This document shows positions 34,914 to 42,588 of a stretch of 64,000 nucleotides of DNA, one piece after another (the first letter of the stretch is position 1; every line of letters begins with the position of its first letter). Position numbers and translations under genes: made by a program. Origin of the DNA: JBBQNR01 sp963774075 (GTDB lineage Bacteria > Actinomycetota > Thermoleophilia > Solirubrobacterales > JBBDJG01); assembly GCA_963774075.1 (NCBI GenBank), contig CAVZDP010000001.1, positions 124,001 through 188,000 of the forward strand, read 5' to 3'. The notes under the pieces are model-generated. The model was not told the origin of the DNA. It saw only the letters and a program-made list of their open reading frames with translations, and made no database searches.

Positions 34914-35479
34914 GATCGCGCTCCCGAGAAGCTCTCGAACAAGCGCAGCGAAAGGAGGCGCCCCGCCGCAAAGCTGCACCCGCGCTCGTAGGCGAGGCGA
35001 GCCGAGACCGGCTCGGTCACGTTCTTCAGCCAATGGAGCTCCGCATCGGCCAGCTCGACCGAGTGAAGACGACCCGCCGCCTTGTGCGTGGACTCGCTCA
35101 CGAGCACCTGACCGCCGGCGGCCGCGGAGCACAGTCGCGCGGCGACGTTGACGGTGGCTCCGTACCAGTCCCCACTGCGCTCGACCGCGGGGCCCGTGTG
35201 CATGCCGACCCTGACGGGCGGCAGCCCCGGCACGGCGTCCAGCTCGTTGACGATGCCCAGCCCGAGCTTGATCGCGAGGGTGGGGTCCTGGCAGCGCAGC
35301 ATCATCGCGTCGCCGATCGTCTTCACCTCATGGGCCTCGTGAGCGGGAAGGAGGCCGCGCACGCGTAGATAGAAGTCGTGCGCCACCTCGGCTGCCCGAT
35401 CGTCGCCGTTGGCCTCCGTGAGGGCGGTGAAGCCGACCAGGTCGGTGAACAGGAACGTCTGTCGGGTGCCTGGCGGCAT
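34910..35479 (-). CDS. class III adenylate/guanylate cyclase domain protein
   Basis: Stand-alone cyclase homology domain of 189 residues. Metal Asp D13 is in FLFTDLVGFT and D57 in KTIGDAMM; K53 fits adenylate specificity. YGATVNVAARLCSAAAGGQV has the transition-state Asn and Arg. No sensory or membrane domain is attached. ATG 35479 is chosen behind GAGGAGATCCG. It is the first gene of a three-gene overlapping operon with P450 and TetR, an unusual pairing. Confidence 0.88.
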   Translation of the reverse strand: MPPGTRQTFLFTDLVGFTALTEANGDDRAAEVAHDFYLRVRGLLPAHEAHEVKTIGDAMMLRCQDPTLAIKLGLGIVNELDAVPGLPPVRVGMHTGPAVERSGDWYGATVNVAARLCSAAAGGQVLVSESTHKAAGRLHSVELADAELHWLKNVTEPVSARLAYERGCSFAAGRLLSLRLFESFSGARS

Positions 35480-35511
35480 CGGATCTCCTCGGGTCGGCGA
35501 GGGCAAATCAG

Positions 35512-35543
35512 ATACCGGATAGTACGCGAATACCGGGAGGTAT
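35512..35543. promoter_or_regulatory. paired operator-like dyads in the cyclase/thioesterase divergent promoter
   Basis: ATACCGGGAGGTAT (35530-35543) is a perfect 5-bp-arm dyad. A related ATACCGGATAGTAC lies 18 bases upstream (35512-35525). They sit between the minus cyclase operon and the plus thioesterase-like gene, and are candidate sites for the TetR of that operon. Confidence 0.45.
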
Positions 35544-35555
35544 GCAAGCTGCCCA

Positions 35556-35561
35556 TAGGAT
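35556..35561 (+). promoter_or_regulatory. leaderless -10 box for the thioesterase-like gene
   Basis: TAGGAT ends nine bases before the GTG at 35571, without a Shine-Dalgarno sequence. Confidence 0.4.
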
Positions 35562-35570
35562 CCTTCCGCG

Positions 35571-36335
35571 GTGGCGGAGCAGGTCCTGATCCCAAAGCGC
35601 TTCAACGGTCCCCCGAGCACCGGTCACGGCGGCTATTCGTGCGCGATGGCGGCGCAGTTCCTGGAGGGGCCGGCCGAGGCCACGCTGCGCGCCCCGCCGC
35701 CGCTCGATACTCCCCTCGCGGTGGAGCGGGACGGCGAGGAGGTGCGCCTTCTCGAAGGGCCGACGATGGTCGCCGGTGCGCGCTCGGCCCCATCCGGCCT
35801 CGGGCTCGACGGCGCGGTGCCGGAGCCGGTCTCGCTCGAGGCGGCTCGGGTCGCGACGGCCCGCTCGCCGCTGCTCGACCACCACCCATTCGACACCTGC
35901 TTCGTCTGCGGCACCGGGCGCGCCGAAGGCGACGGCATGCGCCTGTTTCCGGGGCCGGTCGAAGGCCGCGAGGTCTTCGCGGCGCCGTGGCGCCCGCACG
36001 GCTCCCTCGCCGGCGAGGACGGCCGCGTGCGCTTCGAGTTCGTGTGGTCGGCGCTCGACTGCCCGGGGGGTAACGCCGCATGGATGGTGGGCGACGTCGG
36101 CATCGCGGTGCTCGCCCGGATGGGGGCGAGCATGCTCGCGCCCGTGGACGCCGGCGATGACCACGTGGCCATCGGTTGGGTCGTCGGCCGCGATGGGAGA
36201 AAGCTCACGGTCGGCTCGGCGATCCACACCGCAGACGGTCGTCTTTGCGCCCTCTCGCGCGCGCTCTGGATCGAGCTGACAGAAGACCAGATCGCCGCGC
36301 TCGGCACGACAGAGCCGACGAGCCCTGAAGGCTAG
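35571..36335 (+). CDS. thioesterase-family (hotdog-like) protein
   Basis: 254 residues. FNGPPSTGHGGYSCAMAAQF and HHPFDTCFVCGTGRAEGDGM are seen in a conserved acyl-CoA thioesterase-like family of actinobacteria; the FVCG segment contains a Cys in the middle of the protein. Catalytic residues cannot be assigned with confidence. GTG 35571 is divergent from the cyclase operon. Sod follows after 52 bases, but with its own TANNNT box. Confidence 0.65.
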   Translation: MAEQVLIPKRFNGPPSTGHGGYSCAMAAQFLEGPAEATLRAPPPLDTPLAVERDGEEVRLLEGPTMVAGARSAPSGLGLDGAVPEPVSLEAARVATARSPLLDHHPFDTCFVCGTGRAEGDGMRLFPGPVEGREVFAAPWRPHGSLAGEDGRVRFEFVWSALDCPGGNAAWMVGDVGIAVLARMGASMLAPVDAGDDHVAIGWVVGRDGRKLTVGSAIHTADGRLCALSRALWIELTEDQIAALGTTEPTSPEG

Positions 36336-36338
36336 GAT
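36333..36338 (+). promoter_or_regulatory. possible -10 box of sod
   Basis: TAGGAT overlaps the stop of the preceding gene and lies 49 bases before the sod ATG, leaving a short leader with GAGGAGCAATTC as ribosome site. Confidence 0.4.
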
Positions 36339-36387
36339 AGGCGCCCGCGGCGAGAGCCTTCCCTAAACGAGCACGAGGAGCAATTCA

Positions 36388-36990
36388 ATGGCATACACGG
36401 TTCCCGACCTGCCCTACGCGTACGACGCGCTCGAGCCTCACATCGACGACGCAACGATGCGCCTACACCACGACAAGCACCACCAGGCCTACGTGGACAA
36501 GGCGAATGCGGCGCTGGAGGGAACCGAGTGGGTGGACAAGCCGGTGGAGGACGTGCTGCGCAATCTCGACAAGCTCGGCGACAAGGCGACGGCAGTGCGG
36601 AACAACGGCGGGGGCCACTACAACCACTCGCTGTTCTGGGAGTGGATGAGCCCCGACGGCGGCGGTGAGCCCGATGGCGACCTCGCGGCCGCGATCGAGT
36701 CGGCCTTCGGGTCGTTCTCGAGCTTCCAGGAGGAGCTCAAGACCGCGGGAATCAACCGCTTCGGCTCTGGCTGGTCGTGGCTCGTCCACGACGGCAGCGG
36801 GCTCGCGGTCGTGTCGTCGGCGAACCAGGACAACCCGATCTCCGACGGCCAGACGCCGCTGCTCGGCGTCGACGTCTGGGAGCACGCCTACTACCTCAAG
36901 TACCAGAACCGGCGCCCGGACTACATCGACGCCTGGTGGAACGTCGTCAACTGGCCCAAGGTCGCCGAGCGCTTCTCGGCCGCCTCGTAG
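36388..36990 (+). CDS. superoxide dismutase, Fe/Mn family
   Basis: 200 residues, dismutates superoxide in the cytoplasm. Metal ligands are H27, H80 (GGGHYNHSLFW) and the Asp and His in DVWEHAYYLKYQ. SGWSWLV with Gln/His neighbours is typical, but choice between Fe and Mn cannot be made safely. Strong ribosome site GAGGAG precedes ATG 36388. Confidence 0.95.
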   Translation: MAYTVPDLPYAYDALEPHIDDATMRLHHDKHHQAYVDKANAALEGTEWVDKPVEDVLRNLDKLGDKATAVRNNGGGHYNHSLFWEWMSPDGGGEPDGDLAAAIESAFGSFSSFQEELKTAGINRFGSGWSWLVHDGSGLAVVSSANQDNPISDGQTPLLGVDVWEHAYYLKYQNRRPDYIDAWWNVVNWPKVAERFSAAS

Positions 36991-37008
36991 GACCGTCTAA
37001 CACCCCAG

Positions 37009-37926
37009 CTAGCGCGAGCGACTCTGGCGCTGGGCGAACTGCGCGATCAGGGCGGCGGTCCGCGCGGGCTCTTCGACGTGCGGGCTGTGCCCGGTCTCAG
37101 GTAGCGAGACGATTGTCGCCCCCGCAACGCGCTTGAAGTCGCCGGACGAGTCGGGGTCGACGATCTCGTCCTCGGCCCCGTAGATCACGAGCAGGGGCTT
37201 GCCGGCCGCGGCGAGACGATCGACTGAGGGCCGCTCGTCCTGGAAATCCGATGCTCCGTCGTGCGAGCCGTCGTAGGAGCTGTAGGTCATGCGCCGGAAG
37301 TCCTCGACGAACTGGGCCGGGATGTCGGGGTCGCCGTGGAAAGCGTCCTTGAGGTTGTCCTCCACGACGCTGTCCGGGACGACGCGCCGAATGGCCTGCC
37401 CGAGCACCGGCACGAACCCGAGTCGCGCGAGGAAGGGAAGCTCGCCCGACTCGCCGTCGGGCGGGCTCGCGACCATCACGACGCCGCCCACGAGGGACGG
37501 GTCGATCTCGGTCAAGGCGGTCGCGACGCCGCCGCCCATCGAGTGCCCGGCAAGGATGGCCCGGCGCACTCCGAGCTCGTCCAGCGCCTGCTGGACGAGC
37601 CGCGCCTGGTTCTCCATCGAGTAGCCATCTCTGGGCTTGGCCGAGCCTCCGTGGCCGAGAGAGTCGACTCGCACGACGTGCAGGTCGCGGGCGAGCCGCT
37701 TGGTCGCCTCCGTCCACCAGTGCATCGAAGTCGCGAACCCGTGCAGCAGGACGACCGTCGGGGCGTCGGCCGGGCCGTCTTCTCGTATCTGGATGTTGCC
37801 GCCCGAAAGGTCGAGCACGCGGCCGATGTCCGCCTCGGCGTCCTTCGTCTCCCGGTTGGTGACGATCGTGTTGACCGCCAGCAACACCGCAAGGGCCACC
37901 AGCGCCGCGAGCAGTAGTCGCCTCAT
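37009..37926 (-). CDS. membrane-anchored alpha/beta hydrolase
   Basis: 305 residues. An N-terminal hydrophobic segment (RRLLLAALVALAVLLAV) without a clear cleavage site suggests a membrane anchor with the catalytic domain outside. The nucleophile is Ser in LAGHSMGGGVA, the acid is in YGAEDEIVDPD and the His in ETGHSPHVEEP. ATG 37926 is preferred over an upstream start that overlaps the next gene. Substrate unknown. Confidence 0.85.
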   Translation of the reverse strand: MRRLLLAALVALAVLLAVNTIVTNRETKDAEADIGRVLDLSGGNIQIREDGPADAPTVVLLHGFATSMHWWTEATKRLARDLHVVRVDSLGHGGSAKPRDGYSMENQARLVQQALDELGVRRAILAGHSMGGGVATALTEIDPSLVGGVVMVASPPDGESGELPFLARLGFVPVLGQAIRRVVPDSVVEDNLKDAFHGDPDIPAQFVEDFRRMTYSSYDGSHDGASDFQDERPSVDRLAAAGKPLLVIYGAEDEIVDPDSSGDFKRVAGATIVSLPETGHSPHVEEPARTAALIAQFAQRQSRSR

Positions 37927-37936
37927 CGCGCGAACG

Positions 37937-38497
37937 CTATCGCGGGAAGCGCAGCGCCGCCTGCTCGCGCTCGACGCCGCATGCGTTCGCCATGAACGAG
38001 ACCAGGTGGTAGAAGGCGGCGACGGCAATCAGCTCTACGAGCCGAGGCTCGTCGAAGTGCTCAGCGAGGCTCTGCCAGAGCCCATCCGAGACCGTGGCCG
38101 TGTCGTGGAGCTCGTCGGCAAGGCGCACCAGCAGCGACTGCCGCTCGGACCAGGCCTCGTCGTCGGACGACCCGGTCACGGTCGCCTCGAGCTGCTCCTC
38201 CGTCAGGCCGAGCGGCCCGGCAAAGACGGCGGCGTGCACGCCCCACTCGTACTCGCAGGCACAGCGCGCGCAGGTGCGGTGAATGACGATCTCACGATCC
38301 AGCGGGTCCAGCAGGCCGAAGTTGAGTATGTAGGCGCCGGTGGTGCGGAACCTCTCCAGGATGTGGCGGTTGTGCGCGACGGTCCTGAAAAGCTTCAGCG
38401 GCTCGACGCCGGGCGGCATCATCCGCTCGAGCGTTCTGGCGAGCTCCGGCTCGTAAGGCGGCTCGAGCGGCTGGATCCGAGTGGCGGTCGTGGTCAT
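37937..38497 (-). CDS. carboxymuconolactone decarboxylase/AhpD-like protein
   Basis: 186 residues. EIVIHRTCARCACEYEWGVH has the CxxC-plus-His active-site layout of AhpD-like alkylhydroperoxidases. DEPRLVELIAVAAFYHLVSF is typical of the CMD fold. Probably a thiol peroxidase or redox protein, though many CMD proteins lack known substrates. ATG 38497 is divergent from the HxlR gene; the shared region has two operators, so HxlR probably controls it. Confidence 0.85.
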   Translation of the reverse strand: MTTTATRIQPLEPPYEPELARTLERMMPPGVEPLKLFRTVAHNRHILERFRTTGAYILNFGLLDPLDREIVIHRTCARCACEYEWGVHAAVFAGPLGLTEEQLEATVTGSSDDEAWSERQSLLVRLADELHDTATVSDGLWQSLAEHFDEPRLVELIAVAAFYHLVSFMANACGVEREQAALRFPR

Positions 38498-38514
38498 GGC
38501 ACCCCCTGGTCTAT

Positions 38515-38556
38515 GCTTCGGAAATCGAAGCGATGCTATCACTTCGAAATTCGAAG
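38515..38556. promoter_or_regulatory. two HxlR operator candidates
   Basis: CTTCGAAATTCGAAG (38542-38556) is a perfect dyad with 7-bp arms. GCTTCGGAAATCGAAGC (38515-38531) is a second dyad with 6-bp arms. Their centres are 26 bp apart, between the divergent CMD and HxlR genes, as expected for a dimeric winged-helix regulator binding twice. Confidence 0.75.
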
Positions 38557-38573
38557 CACAACGCGGCGCGGTT

Positions 38574-38897
38574 GTGAGCCCGCCCGTTCCCGGTGGGCCG
38601 GTTCGGGGCTCGCGCACCGGTCGCCCGATCATGGCCCTGCTCGACCTGCTCGGGCGCAGGTGGACGCTGAGGGTGTTGTGGGAGCTGCGGGCGCAGCCTC
38701 AGACCTTCAGGCAACTACAGGAGCGCTGCGACTCCATGTCGGCGAGCGTGCTGAGTCAGCGGCTCTCGGAGCTTCGGGAGGCGGGCATAGTCGAGCATGG
38801 TCCCGACTCGGCCTACGCGCTCAGCCCCGAGGGCCGGAAGCTTCTGGGAGCGCTCGCCGGGCTCGACGCCTGGGCCAAGCGCTGGGCTCAGCGGTAA
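38574..38897 (+). CDS. HxlR-family transcriptional regulator
   Basis: 107-residue winged-helix regulator. PIMALLDLLGRRWTLRVLWE, FRQLQERCDSMSASVLSQRL and LREAGIVEH are diagnostic. HxlR proteins commonly sense electrophiles or redox state. GTG 38574 is used, although MALLDLLG at 38631 is an alternative start. Its 3' end overlaps the convergent GH2 gene by ten bases. It faces the AhpD-like gene across the paired dyads. Confidence 0.88.
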   Translation: MSPPVPGGPVRGSRTGRPIMALLDLLGRRWTLRVLWELRAQPQTFRQLQERCDSMSASVLSQRLSELREAGIVEHGPDSAYALSPEGRKLLGALAGLDAWAKRWAQR

Positions 38898-40744
38898 GGC
38901 CCGGTCTTCTGGAAGATGGCCTGGATGTCGGCGAACCCCGGCTTCGGGCGGCCGCCGTCGTCGATCAGGCCCTTCTGGTTGAGCGGCGGCTTGGGGAACG
39001 GGTTTCCGCCCACCCAGCCCGGCTTTACACGGAAGTCGCGCAGGTTCCAGATCAGCGCCCCGTTGATGAAGGGGCGCTGCGCGAAGACGTCGAAGTGGTA
39101 CGCCAGAAACTGGCGCTGGAAGTCATAGGTGCCCTTTTCCGTCGCCGGGCCGGGGCGGCTGGCCTCGGCCCCGACCTCGGTGATGAAGATCGCCTGATTC
39201 GGGTAATCGGAGTGAAGTCTGTTCAGGTAGCCGCCAAGCTGCCCGGCATCGGCGATCGTGCCGCGCGGGCCGTTGTACCAGCCGAAGTAGTCGTTGATGC
39301 CGAGCACGTCGAGCTCCGTGTAGATCCGCTGCTTCTCGACCGTGGGAAAGCCGGAGGTTGCGACTCCGACGAGACGCGTCGGGTCGAGGCTCTTCGCGGT
39401 GCGCTCGGCCTTGCGTATGTACTTGCGAAGCCCCGTCCCCGGCCGGGAGGCGTTCTCGTTCCCGAGGCTCCAAACCATCACCGATGGGTGGTTTCGGTCT
39501 CGCAGGATCTCGGTGCGAAGCATCCGCAGAGCCTTCAGGCGCACCTCGGAGTTCGCGAACAGCGAGCTCCTCATGCGGAAGACCGGGATCTCGGACCAGA
39601 TCAGAACGCCGTTGCGGTCGGCCAGCTCGAGGAAATAGGGATGGAGCGGGTAGTGCGCGCGCGTCATCTTCGCGCCCAGCCGTTTGAGCCAGCCCATCGC
39701 CGTACGCATCTGCTTCGGGCCGATCGCCGCGCCGAGAAGCGGGTGGTCCTCGTGGATGGACGCGCCGGGCAGGTTGACCTCGCGGCCGTTCAGCTCGACG
39801 CGGCCGAGCCGGTTCACGCGCAGAGTGCGGATTCCCGTGTGCACGCGATAACGCTGCACCTCGCGGCTCCCCTCGTAGAGCCTCAACCGGAGGGTGTAGA
39901 GGCGCGGCCTGTCGGGCCACCACAGCCGCGGGTTCCGGATTCGGACCCGGCCCCTGAAGCGGCGAGAGCCGCGGCCCGGCACCCGGTGGCCGATGAAGCG
40001 CACCCGCTTGCCGCCGAAGGTCGCAACGATGCGCGCGCGGCGCCCGTGATTGGAGAGGTTGTGGATCGCCGCCTCGACGTTGATCCGAGCCGCGCAGCTG
40101 CGGCAGCGCAGTGATGGGCGCGCGTAGACGTTCTGGACGTCGAGATTCGACACGCGCCGCAGGTAGACCTCGCGCAGGATGCCGGTGTAGTTCCACCATC
40201 CGCCCTCGAAGGCGCCGGAGCTACGTACGGACAGCGGCGGGATGTCGAATTTCTGGCGGCGGCCGTCCACCCGCACGACGAGACGGTTGACGCCCCGGCG
40301 CGCGCCCTTCGCGCGCAGCTCGAAGGGCAGGTAGGCGCCGACGTGGGAGCCGAGCGGGCGGTCGTTCAGCCACACCTTCGCGCGGTAGTTGACCGACTCG
40401 AACCTCAAGATCCATTTCGAGTCGCGGCTGCCCTTGGGGAGTCTGAAGTCCTTGCGGAACCACTGGACGCTGCCGAGGTAGCTGTCGTTCGAGAAGTTGC
40501 CCGCGTTGACCGCCCGCGGCACCGACGTGGGCGACCAGCCTGAGAGGGATTTCTGGCGCTGGAAGCGAAGGGCGACCCCCTGGTCGGCCGGATCCGGGCG
40601 GACCTGCCAGGCTCCCTCCAGCAGAAAGCGCCCGCTCGGCCCGTCGCGGTAGATGCTCTTGGCCTTCGGGGTGGAGGCGGCCTCGGCGGCCGGGGGCACG
40701 AGCAGCAGGGCGCAGCAGGCCGCGGTCAGGGCAGAGCGTCTCAT
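38888..40744 (-). CDS. secreted glycoside hydrolase family 2 protein
   Basis: 618 residues with a signal peptide (ALTAACCALLLVPPAAEAA). An N-terminal jelly-roll (GSVQWFRKDF, YRAKVWLNDRPLGSHVGAYLPFEL) and Ig-like domain precede the TIM barrel. E430 in SLGNEN is the expected acid/base and E523 in ITEVGAEA the nucleophile. Specificity could be beta-glucuronidase, galactosidase or mannosidase. It probably acts outside the cell on polysaccharide or glycosides. ATG 40744. Confidence 0.9.
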   Translation of the reverse strand: MRRSALTAACCALLLVPPAAEAASTPKAKSIYRDGPSGRFLLEGAWQVRPDPADQGVALRFQRQKSLSGWSPTSVPRAVNAGNFSNDSYLGSVQWFRKDFRLPKGSRDSKWILRFESVNYRAKVWLNDRPLGSHVGAYLPFELRAKGARRGVNRLVVRVDGRRQKFDIPPLSVRSSGAFEGGWWNYTGILREVYLRRVSNLDVQNVYARPSLRCRSCAARINVEAAIHNLSNHGRRARIVATFGGKRVRFIGHRVPGRGSRRFRGRVRIRNPRLWWPDRPRLYTLRLRLYEGSREVQRYRVHTGIRTLRVNRLGRVELNGREVNLPGASIHEDHPLLGAAIGPKQMRTAMGWLKRLGAKMTRAHYPLHPYFLELADRNGVLIWSEIPVFRMRSSLFANSEVRLKALRMLRTEILRDRNHPSVMVWSLGNENASRPGTGLRKYIRKAERTAKSLDPTRLVGVATSGFPTVEKQRIYTELDVLGINDYFGWYNGPRGTIADAGQLGGYLNRLHSDYPNQAIFITEVGAEASRPGPATEKGTYDFQRQFLAYHFDVFAQRPFINGALIWNLRDFRVKPGWVGGNPFPKPPLNQKGLIDDGGRPKPGFADIQAIFQKTGPYR

Positions 40745-40808
40745 GCGGGCGCAAAGTTAACCGCTGCTCAGGTCGAAAGCGCCGTCCTGCGCGCGAGCGA
40801 GCCTCATT

Positions 40809-40877
40809 CGGCAAGCCTGGAGAGCGCCCGCCCGCACCGGCAGGAGTACGCTTGCCGAGCCCTGCGGCTCGCAGGGC
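40809..40877 (+). promoter_or_regulatory. structured leader upstream of the thiolase operon
   Basis: Two adjacent hairpins: CGGCAAGC (40809-40816) pairs with GCTTGCCG (40850-40857), enclosing CCTG / CAGG; then GCCCTGCG-GCT-CGCAGGGC (40859-40877) is a perfect 8-bp stem. The TTG start lies 31 bases further on, after a strong AGGAGG. This may be an attenuator, a protein site or an RNA regulatory element. No known riboswitch is recognised. Confidence 0.5.
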
Positions 40878-40907
40878 AGAGCCGTAATCCCGAGCCAGGA
40901 GGACCAA

Positions 40908-42086
40908 TTGACGGAAGTAGTGATCACCTCGGCCGCTCGCACCGCCGTCGGACGCTACGGCGGCAGCCTGAGGGACGTGCCGCCGACGGAGCTGGGCGCG
41001 ATCGCCACCCGAGAGGCGCTGGAGCGCTCGAGCATCGAGCCCGACCAGGTCGATCAGGTGGTGTTCGGAAACGTCATCCACTCGGCGCCCGAGGACATGT
41101 ACATGGCGCGGGTGGTGGGCATCAAGGCCGGGATTCCGAAGGAGGTCCCCGCGTTCACCGTGAACCGACTCTGCGGCACCGGCGTCCAGGCGATCGTCTC
41201 CGCGGCGCAGACCATCGCCACCGGCGATGGGGACGTGGTGCTGGCCGGAGGAGCGGAATCGATGAGCCGCGGCCCCTACTGGATGCCCGCCGCTCGCTGG
41301 GGTGCGCGCATGGGGGACGCCGCGGTCGTGGACCCGGTGGTCGGCGGCCTGACCGATCCGTTCAACGACATCCACATGGGTGTGACGGCCGAGAACCTCG
41401 CAGAGTCGCACGGCATAACGCGTGAGGAGCAGGACGAGTTCTCGGTCGAGTCGCACATGCGCGCGCTGCGGGCTCAGGAGGAGGGTCTGTTCGACGACGA
41501 GATCGTCCCGGTGGAGCTCAAGTCGAAGAAAGGGACGAGCGAGTTCACGCGCGACGAGCACGTGCGGCCGGACGCTTCGATCGAAGGAATGGCGAAGCTG
41601 AAGCCGGTGTTCAAAAAGGACGGCACCGTGACCGCCGGAAACGCCTCGGGGATGAACGACGCGAGCGCCGCGGTGGTGCTGATGTCCGCCGAGCGAGCGG
41701 AGCAATTGGGAGCGCCCGTCAGGGCCCGCATCCTCTCGTACTCCTACTGCGGCGTCGACCCGAAGGTGATGGGAATCGGTCCTGTGCCGGCCGTGAGGAA
41801 GGCGCTCGAGCGAGCCGGCAAATCGCTCGAGGACGTCGACGTGATCGAGCTGAACGAGGCCTTCGCGGCTCAGTCGCTGGCCGTGATCAAGGATCTGGAC
41901 CTCGACCGCGAGATCGTTAACCCGAACGGGGGCGCGATCGCCCTCGGACACCCGATCGCTGCGACCGGCGCGGTGATCACGGCGAAGATCCTGAGTGAGA
42001 TGGAGCGCCGGGACCACAAGCTCGGGCTGGTCACGCTCTGCATCGGCGGCGGCCAGGGCATCGCGATGCTGCTGGGCCGCGACTAG
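40908..42086 (+). CDS. acetyl-CoA C-acyltransferase (thiolase)
   Basis: 392 residues. Catalytic residues are C89 in NRLCGTGVQAI, H348 in GHPIAATGA and C378 in CIGGGQG, all intact. Acts in beta-oxidation or acetoacetyl-CoA metabolism. TTG 40908 follows AGGAGGACCAA. SCP2 follows after 36 bases and aldehyde dehydrogenase after that, forming a probable lipid-catabolic operon. Confidence 0.95.
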   Translation: MTEVVITSAARTAVGRYGGSLRDVPPTELGAIATREALERSSIEPDQVDQVVFGNVIHSAPEDMYMARVVGIKAGIPKEVPAFTVNRLCGTGVQAIVSAAQTIATGDGDVVLAGGAESMSRGPYWMPAARWGARMGDAAVVDPVVGGLTDPFNDIHMGVTAENLAESHGITREEQDEFSVESHMRALRAQEEGLFDDEIVPVELKSKKGTSEFTRDEHVRPDASIEGMAKLKPVFKKDGTVTAGNASGMNDASAAVVLMSAERAEQLGAPVRARILSYSYCGVDPKVMGIGPVPAVRKALERAGKSLEDVDVIELNEAFAAQSLAVIKDLDLDREIVNPNGGAIALGHPIAATGAVITAKILSEMERRDHKLGLVTLCIGGGQGIAMLLGRD

Positions 42087-42122
42087 AATCAAGCAACGCT
42101 AAGGGAGAGTTAGGAGGAAAGG

Positions 42123-42551
42123 TTGCCAGTTTTCAAGAACGACCAGGAGGTCTACGACTACATCGGCAAGCTCTTCAAGGACCTTGCCGACGACGAGGAG
42201 CTCGGGCCTCGCTTCCGCAAGGCGGACACGATCGTCCAGTACAAGTACACCAATCCCGACTCGCAAATCACGGTCAAGATGAAGGACGGCCAGGATGGGC
42301 AGGTGGACTTCGGGCCCACCGAGCTCGATCCGGAGATCGTGATGGCGATGGAGGCCGACACCGCGCACAAGTTCTGGCTCGGGAAGGTGAACGTGACGAT
42401 GGCGCTCGCCCGCGGCCAGATGAAGGCGAAGGGGCCGGTGGCGAAGATCCTCAAGCTGGTGCCCCTGACAAAGCCGATCTTCCCGCGCTACAAGGCCATT
42501 CTCGAAGAGAAGGGCCGCCAGGATCTGGTGAAGGCGGCGGAGGCGGCGTAG
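42123..42551 (+). CDS. SCP2 sterol-carrier-like lipid-binding protein
   Basis: 142 residues with one SCP2 domain: FRKADTIVQYKYTNPDSQIT, MAMEADTAHKFWLGKVNVTMALARG and the KGPVAKILKLVPL segment. Such proteins bind hydrophobic acyl chains or sterols and often travel with thiolases. TTG 42123 follows TTAGGAGGAAAGG, an excellent ribosome site. Confidence 0.9.
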   Translation: MPVFKNDQEVYDYIGKLFKDLADDEELGPRFRKADTIVQYKYTNPDSQITVKMKDGQDGQVDFGPTELDPEIVMAMEADTAHKFWLGKVNVTMALARGQMKAKGPVAKILKLVPLTKPIFPRYKAILEEKGRQDLVKAAEAA

Positions 42552-42588
42552 CCAAAACCCACCAACCGCACGAACGAACGGAGGCTCG

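Noticed and set aside
33543..35132. P450 N-terminal extension of 73 residues
   Set aside because: Its codons are the cyclase gene in another frame; GTG 34913 with GTGA overlap gives a normal P450 start.
40809..40877. Known riboswitch before the thiolase gene
   Set aside because: Neither the stems nor the loops match a class I recognise; reported only as an unassigned structured leader.
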